Below, piece after piece: positions 59,877 to 64,000 of a stretch of 64,000 nt of DNA; the first letter of the stretch is position 1; each line of letters starts with the position of its first letter. The notes under the pieces were generated by a model. That model had not been told where the DNA came from and made no database searches. It saw only the letters and a list, made by a program, of their open reading frames with translations. Made by a program: the position numbers and the translations under genes. This DNA comes from Hyphomicrobiales bacterium (lineage in GTDB: Bacteria; Pseudomonadota; Alphaproteobacteria; Rhizobiales; Rhizobiaceae), in contig UCEU01000022.1 in NCBI GenBank assembly GCA_900471485.1, positions 1 to 64,000 on the forward strand, written 5' to 3'.

Positions 59877-61553
59877 ATGACCAGGTCACCTAACGACACT
59901 TCGCATGACGACGACAACACCATCAACGTCGACCGGCGCAGCCTGCTGCTAGGCAGCACGATCCTCGCTGCGACAGCCATCGCCGCGGGCGCGGGAGGAC
60001 TTTCCGCTGCAAACGCCCAACAGCAGCCGGCGTCGGCGCCGGCGGCTGCGACAGGAACCAAGAAACAACCGAACATTCTTGTCATCTTCGGTGATGACAT
60101 AGGCATACCTCAGGTCAGCGCCTACACGATGGGCCTGATGGGGTATCGGACGCCAAACATAGATCGCATCGCCAAGGAAGGCGCAATCTTCACGGACTCT
60201 TACGGGCAGCAAAGCTGCACGGCGGGCAGAGCCTCCTTCATTCTTGGACAGGAGCCTTTCCGCACCGGATTGTTGACAATCGGCATGCCCGGCGATCCGC
60301 ATGGCATTCAGGACTGGATGCCGACCATCGCCGATGTCATGAAGGCTCAAGGATATGCGACGGGGCAGTTCGGCAAGAACCACCTTGGTGACCAGGACCA
60401 GCATCTACCGACCAAACATGGTTTCGACGAGTTCTTCGGCAACCTCTACCATCTCAATGCGGAAGAAGAGCCTGAAGGATACTTCTATCCCAAGGATCCT
60501 GCCTTCCGCAGGGAGTTCGGCCCACGCGGCGTGATCAAGGCCAAGGCGGACGGCAAGATTGAAGACACTGGCCCGCTGAATACAAAGCGGATGGAGACGA
60601 TCGACGAGGAATTCCTCGTGGCGGCGAAGGACTTCATAGACAGGCAGGCAAAGGCGGAGAAGCCGTTTTTTGTCTGGTTCAACTCGACGCGCATGCACGT
60701 GTTCACGCACTTGAAGCCTGACTCTATGGGCAAGACGGGCAAGGGCATTCATGCAGATGGCATGGTCGAGCACGACGGTCACGTCGGACAACTGCTCGAT
60801 CAGTTGGACGCGCTGGGGATCGCCGACGACACGATCGTCCTCTACACCACCGATAACGGCGCCGAACTTGCCCTTTGGCCCGATGGCGCGCAGACCATGT
60901 TCCACGGGGAAAAGGGGACCACCTGGGAAGGTGGCTTCCGAATTCCCATGATGGTTCGTTGGCCAGGCGTCGTCAAACCGGGAACCGAGATCAACGACAT
61001 CGTCACGTTGATGGACTGGATGCCCACCTTCGCCAGCGCGGGCGGAATCACAGACCTGAAGGAGCAGATGAAAACAGGATTCAAGTCCGGAACCAAGGAG
61101 TTCAAGGTTCATCTCGATGGCTACGACCTGGTGCCGCTGCTACGAGGCGAAGCAGAAACCGGACCGCGCGACGTCGTCTACTATTTCGACCAGGGTGGCA
61201 ACCTCAATGCCATCCGGTGGGAGGATTGGAAGCTCAGCTTCGCAGTCGCAAGTCACGGCAACATCGCCACGGCGACCAGAGAAGTAACATCCTGGGCGGG
61301 CATCGCAAACCTTCGGATGGATCCTTACGAGCGGGGCATGGAAGACGGCGGCGGCGCTCTTGAGTTCGTGGCACGCAACATGTGGCTGCTCGTCCCGATT
61401 CAAGGGAAGATCAAGGAGTTCTTTTCGGACTTCGACAAGTTTCCCTACCAGGAAGGCAGCACCCTCAATGCAAGCAACATCAATTATGGAACGCTGCGGC
61501 AACAGGCAGCGCTGCAACGCTTGAACGATCTGGAACGCCTTGCTCCACAATGA
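59877..61553 (+). CDS. Exported arylsulfatase with CTAGR active site
   Basis: This 558-residue sulfatase hydrolyses sulfate esters. An N-terminal twin-arginine segment (DRRSLLLGSTILAATAIAAGAGG) indicates Tat export to the periplasm after folding. Metal-binding D73 and D74 lie in VIFGDDIG, and the modifiable cysteine is C114 in QQSCTAGRASF, a C-x-A-x-R variant of the usual C-x-P-x-R. H and K of the active site lie in FGKNHLGDQ, and the second metal ligands in TTDNGAEL. The FGE two genes upstream presumably activates it before Tat export. The substrate is not known. Confidence 0.9.
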   Translation: MTRSPNDTSHDDDNTINVDRRSLLLGSTILAATAIAAGAGGLSAANAQQQPASAPAAATGTKKQPNILVIFGDDIGIPQVSAYTMGLMGYRTPNIDRIAKEGAIFTDSYGQQSCTAGRASFILGQEPFRTGLLTIGMPGDPHGIQDWMPTIADVMKAQGYATGQFGKNHLGDQDQHLPTKHGFDEFFGNLYHLNAEEEPEGYFYPKDPAFRREFGPRGVIKAKADGKIEDTGPLNTKRMETIDEEFLVAAKDFIDRQAKAEKPFFVWFNSTRMHVFTHLKPDSMGKTGKGIHADGMVEHDGHVGQLLDQLDALGIADDTIVLYTTDNGAELALWPDGAQTMFHGEKGTTWEGGFRIPMMVRWPGVVKPGTEINDIVTLMDWMPTFASAGGITDLKEQMKTGFKSGTKEFKVHLDGYDLVPLLRGEAETGPRDVVYYFDQGGNLNAIRWEDWKLSFAVASHGNIATATREVTSWAGIANLRMDPYERGMEDGGGALEFVARNMWLLVPIQGKIKEFFSDFDKFPYQEGSTLNASNINYGTLRQQAALQRLNDLERLAPQ

Positions 61554-61560
61554 ACAACCC

Positions 61561-61588
61561 GCCGCAGGAGGTGCGAACCTCCTGCGGC
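61561..61588 (+). terminator. Hairpin after the sulfatase gene
   Basis: A perfect 12-bp stem (GCCGCAGGAGGT / ACCTCCTGCGGC) with a 4-nt loop starts 8 bp after the stop. There is no T run, so termination is plausible but not proven. Confidence 0.6.
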
Positions 61589-61742
61589 AACCCTTCAGAC
61601 GATCCTTGAAAATCACAGATGTCGCGCCTGGAGAAGGTTCATCGACCTTAGACCCAGGTTTCGGCACACCCGCCCAGCCGAACTTTGCGGAGGCGGACCG
61701 TTTCCCAGCCGCTTCGAACTGCTGCTCCTGAGCTGATCTGTG

Positions 61743-63431
61743 CTAGTACGCGCTGGCCATGGTCCCAACCTTGAAGCGAGCGCCCGCTTTGCGCAGCCCA
61801 TCTTCGATCGAGGCGGTCACTTCCGGCTTATAGCGCGCGGAGGTCATAATTGGGCCGAAGGAACTCTCGATATTTGGAACCTGCGCCTGAAGCTCCGCGA
61901 AGATCTTGGCGGCGCCTTGAGCATCGATTTGACCAAGCGATGCGGTTCTCAATACGCTTCCCATGACGTCGGAGCGCGGAACTTGTTCGGCGATCAAAAG
62001 GGCGTTCGACCACTCTCTCTCGCGATAGGCCAGCAGCGCCTTCACAACCAGCGCCTCGCGTGGAACCAGGTCCGGAAAGCGGCTGGCGTCGTCGGCCATC
62101 TCGGCGGCGGCCTTCCAGTATCCTCCCGAGAAAAGCAACGTCGCCAGTGTGCCGGAAACGTCCGGGTTGTTCGGGTTCAATGCCAGAGCCCGGTTGGCCG
62201 AGGCGATCGCGGCGTCCAGCTTTCCAGCGGCGAACAGCGCGCGGGCCATGGCGATATGCGCACGATCCGAGAGCGGGTCCTGAGCGACCGCCTGCGCAGC
62301 CAGATCGGACGAGGCCAGGAGAGATGCGGTGTCGCTCCCGACTAGGAGGATCGACGCGAGAGATGCGAGAGCGGAGGCGTCCTTTGGGTGGGTTGAAACC
62401 GTACGTTTCAGACACCTTGTCGCGGAGGCGATCTCCACGGCATCCAGATCGTCCCGAGCCGCTTCCGCGCGCAACGTGCAGACGTTGCCAATCGCACCAT
62501 CTGGCGAGGCCCTTGCCTCGTTCATGCTTATGGTTCCCTTCGACGAGCCAAGTCGGGTTGCGAGCGCCGTAGCCAGTTCTCCCCTTACCAGGGCGGGGCT
62601 CCTTCCATCGGCGGCCACGCGTTCGACGCCCGCGTCAAGGAGATGACCGGATTGGGCGTCAACGATCTGCCACCGACCCGTCCGGTCGTTGTCGGAACCG
62701 TAGTACTTGATCTCGACACGGTAGTCGGGCGTCGACCTTGCCTGAGACGGACCAAGGACGACCGTCAGCGTTCTGAACTGCGCCAAAGCCGTGAGCAGCA
62801 TGTCCCTCGTCAAGCTTGCATCGCCTCTTAGTGCCGGTTCCACGCTGTCGAATCCGACGCTGACGGTTGGCACACCGACCGAAGTTGGTGCGGTACCGAA
62901 CCAGATCACGACCCCTATTCCCGCCGTGAGGCAAGCAGCAGCCGAGACTGCCAGCCTCAGAACACGCGCAAGGCCGCCACTTTCTGTCGGCGGGGCGTCT
63001 TCATTTGATGTGGGAGCGGCAGGCATGGCATCCGCGGTCGACGTCTGCTGTGCGTTTTCCGCCGAAACCTGGTGGCTGGTAAACTCGGCGACGTAGCGTC
63101 CTCGTGGTATCGCCATCCATGTGTCCGTTTGGTGGCCGAACGCTTCGTAGTGATCTTCAAGCAAGGATCTGAGACGGCTCATCTCTATGCGGACGATAGG
63201 ATCATGCGCAGGGTCGAAGTTGCTCGTCTTCCCAAGCACGTCGATGCCTATCGAATAGGCCTTCACCGGCTCATCACATCCTGCAAATCGTCGCGCGGCA
63301 AGATAGTTTATGATTGACTTCTGCCGATCGGTGGGATGGAAGCGCGTGTCGTTGAGAAGGCGCTGGAGCTCCGCTCCTGCGCGGCTCCGTGGTACTCTGC
63401 AGATCTCAGTTTCGTGCTGCCCAGCGCTCAT
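61743..63431 (-). CDS. TPR protein with regulator-like N-terminal domain
   Basis: This 562-residue protein begins with a domain (about 20-110) containing RQKSIINYLAARRFAG...KAYSIGIDVLGKTSNFDPAHDPIVRIEMSRLRSLLEDHYEAFG, a helical DNA-binding-like module known at the start of many rhizobial signalling proteins. One membrane helix follows (about 160-180, RLAVSAAACLTAGIGVVIWFG), then a periplasmic part with TPR repeats (SDRAHIAMARALFAAGKLDAAIASANRALALNPNNPDV). It may sense the envelope and control genes, possibly those preceded by the 17-bp motif (inference). The ATG at 63431 was chosen; a GTG 26 codons earlier is unlikely. Confidence 0.65.
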   Translation of the reverse strand: MSAGQHETEICRVPRSRAGAELQRLLNDTRFHPTDRQKSIINYLAARRFAGCDEPVKAYSIGIDVLGKTSNFDPAHDPIVRIEMSRLRSLLEDHYEAFGHQTDTWMAIPRGRYVAEFTSHQVSAENAQQTSTADAMPAAPTSNEDAPPTESGGLARVLRLAVSAAACLTAGIGVVIWFGTAPTSVGVPTVSVGFDSVEPALRGDASLTRDMLLTALAQFRTLTVVLGPSQARSTPDYRVEIKYYGSDNDRTGRWQIVDAQSGHLLDAGVERVAADGRSPALVRGELATALATRLGSSKGTISMNEARASPDGAIGNVCTLRAEAARDDLDAVEIASATRCLKRTVSTHPKDASALASLASILLVGSDTASLLASSDLAAQAVAQDPLSDRAHIAMARALFAAGKLDAAIASANRALALNPNNPDVSGTLATLLFSGGYWKAAAEMADDASRFPDLVPREALVVKALLAYREREWSNALLIAEQVPRSDVMGSVLRTASLGQIDAQGAAKIFAELQAQVPNIESSFGPIMTSARYKPEVTASIEDGLRKAGARFKVGTMASAY

Positions 63432-63558
63432 CGCCGCCCCCACTACGCATTGCTCTGTCGGAAGTAGTACAAGCGGATTTATCGCCCGAAAGACAACAAG
63501 TTGCAACACAATTACCTAACAAAACCGTAAGGAGATCGCGTTTAACGGGCGTTATGGT

Positions 63559-63858
63559 TTATCTTGGCACGTTCAGGGGGTGTCTGAGACAATAATCTAT
63601 AACGTCTGTTTCGATGTCGATACACAGGTCTTCGTATTCTTTTCGAAGAGCAGGATCGGCATCGGCGCCCTGCCTTTGGAGATTGTCGCGCGTCGAACTT
63701 GCGTCTTCGTAGGCCTCGCAGAGAGCGGCCAGCGCATTTGGCTTTGCTGCCAAAATCTGGAGCTGCCCTCGCATTGACGGGAGCTTCAACATCAGCCGCC
63801 ATAGACCCTTTTGCTCGGCGGCAGCCCTCATCGGGGCGGTACGATCATCGGTCGGCAT
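63559..63858 (-). CDS. Hypothetical helical protein, 99 residues
   Basis: This small protein begins MPTDDRTAPMRAAAEQKGLWRLMLKLPSMRGQL and is helical and charged with two cysteines near the end (LCIDIETDVIDYCL). I do not recognise it. Copy 5 of the 17-bp motif lies 49 bp upstream, so it belongs to the same presumed regulon. Confidence 0.55.
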   Translation of the reverse strand: MPTDDRTAPMRAAAEQKGLWRLMLKLPSMRGQLQILAAKPNALAALCEAYEDASSTRDNLQRQGADADPALRKEYEDLCIDIETDVIDYCLRHPLNVPR

Positions 63859-63906
63859 CTGACGCCCTCCGTTCCCCGGAAATCGTCTCACCACTGACGC
63901 CAATTT

Positions 63907-63923
63907 GTAAGTACGCAACGGTA
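63907..63923 (-). promoter_or_regulatory. 17-bp repeat motif, copy 5 (minus strand)
   Basis: On the minus strand TTACCGTTGCGTACTTA, three bases from the consensus, 49 bp upstream of the gene starting at 63858. Confidence 0.7.
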
Positions 63924-63969
63924 ACATGGCGGCTAGAACGCAGGCCGGCCGCGTTTGATACAGCCGATT

Positions 63970-63986
63970 TTACCGTAACGTACTTC
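63970..63986 (+). promoter_or_regulatory. 17-bp repeat motif, copy 6 (window edge)
   Basis: TTACCGTAACGTACTTC, identical to the consensus, pointing rightward out of the window; its target gene is not visible. Confidence 0.8.
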
Positions 63987-64000
63987 GATCGGTCCCCAGT

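Overview
The window looks like chromosome of an alphaproteobacterium of the Rhizobiaceae (Rhizobium/Agrobacterium/Ensifer type). The clues are a GC-rich backbone, a ~684-residue RpoD, a rhizobial RopA-type porin, an FnrL-type regulator facing hemN across a perfect anaerobox, and several small alphaproteobacterial families (DUF930, DUF427, DUF1428). The species cannot be fixed from sequence alone.

Positions 1-28440 are ordinary backbone. They hold an aminotransferase; an oxygen-response block (fnrL, hemN, a GbsR/MarR-type regulator, cydDCABX for cytochrome bd and its maturation exporter); free-methionine sulfoxide reductase; Nudix; a DMT exporter; two paralogous secreted proteins; YjbQ/DUF1428; LysR; porin; DUF427; a proline-rich DUF930 protein; GYD; rpoD; a kbl-[UDG-like]-tdh-GFA operon; and a vapBC pair.

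At about 28440 the chromosomal recQ is cut inside the codons for its aromatic-rich loop (Rec[13 protein letters not shown]). Beyond the cut lies an accessory element. Its left part is a leftward, translationally coupled operon of three very large tyrosine-recombinase-like proteins, a coiled-coil protein and, upstream, a protein with an internal duplication. The element also carries a complete second recQ. In that copy the very block that was interrupted reads [12 protein letters not shown] and is encoded by different, AT-rich codons. I read this as an element that targets recQ, brings a replacement, and has altered the target so the replacement is not itself a site. The missing 5' half of the native recQ is not found to the right, so the element probably continues past 64000 or has been rearranged.

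From 40 kb to the right end is accessory gene content: a secreted protein, an MFS pump fused to a MarR-like domain, a frameshifted response regulator, acetate kinase plus phosphoketolase, an outer-membrane protein plus lipoprotein hydrolase, a MoxR/DUF58/Bat operon, a formylglycine-generating enzyme/HAD phosphatase/arylsulfatase operon, and a TPR protein with a regulator-like N-terminus. A near-identical 17-bp motif, TTACCGTAACGTACTTC, lies 48-78 bp upstream of five of these units in the direction of transcription, and a sixth copy sits at the right edge. It appears to define a regulon covering carbon flux, cell-envelope and sulfatase functions.
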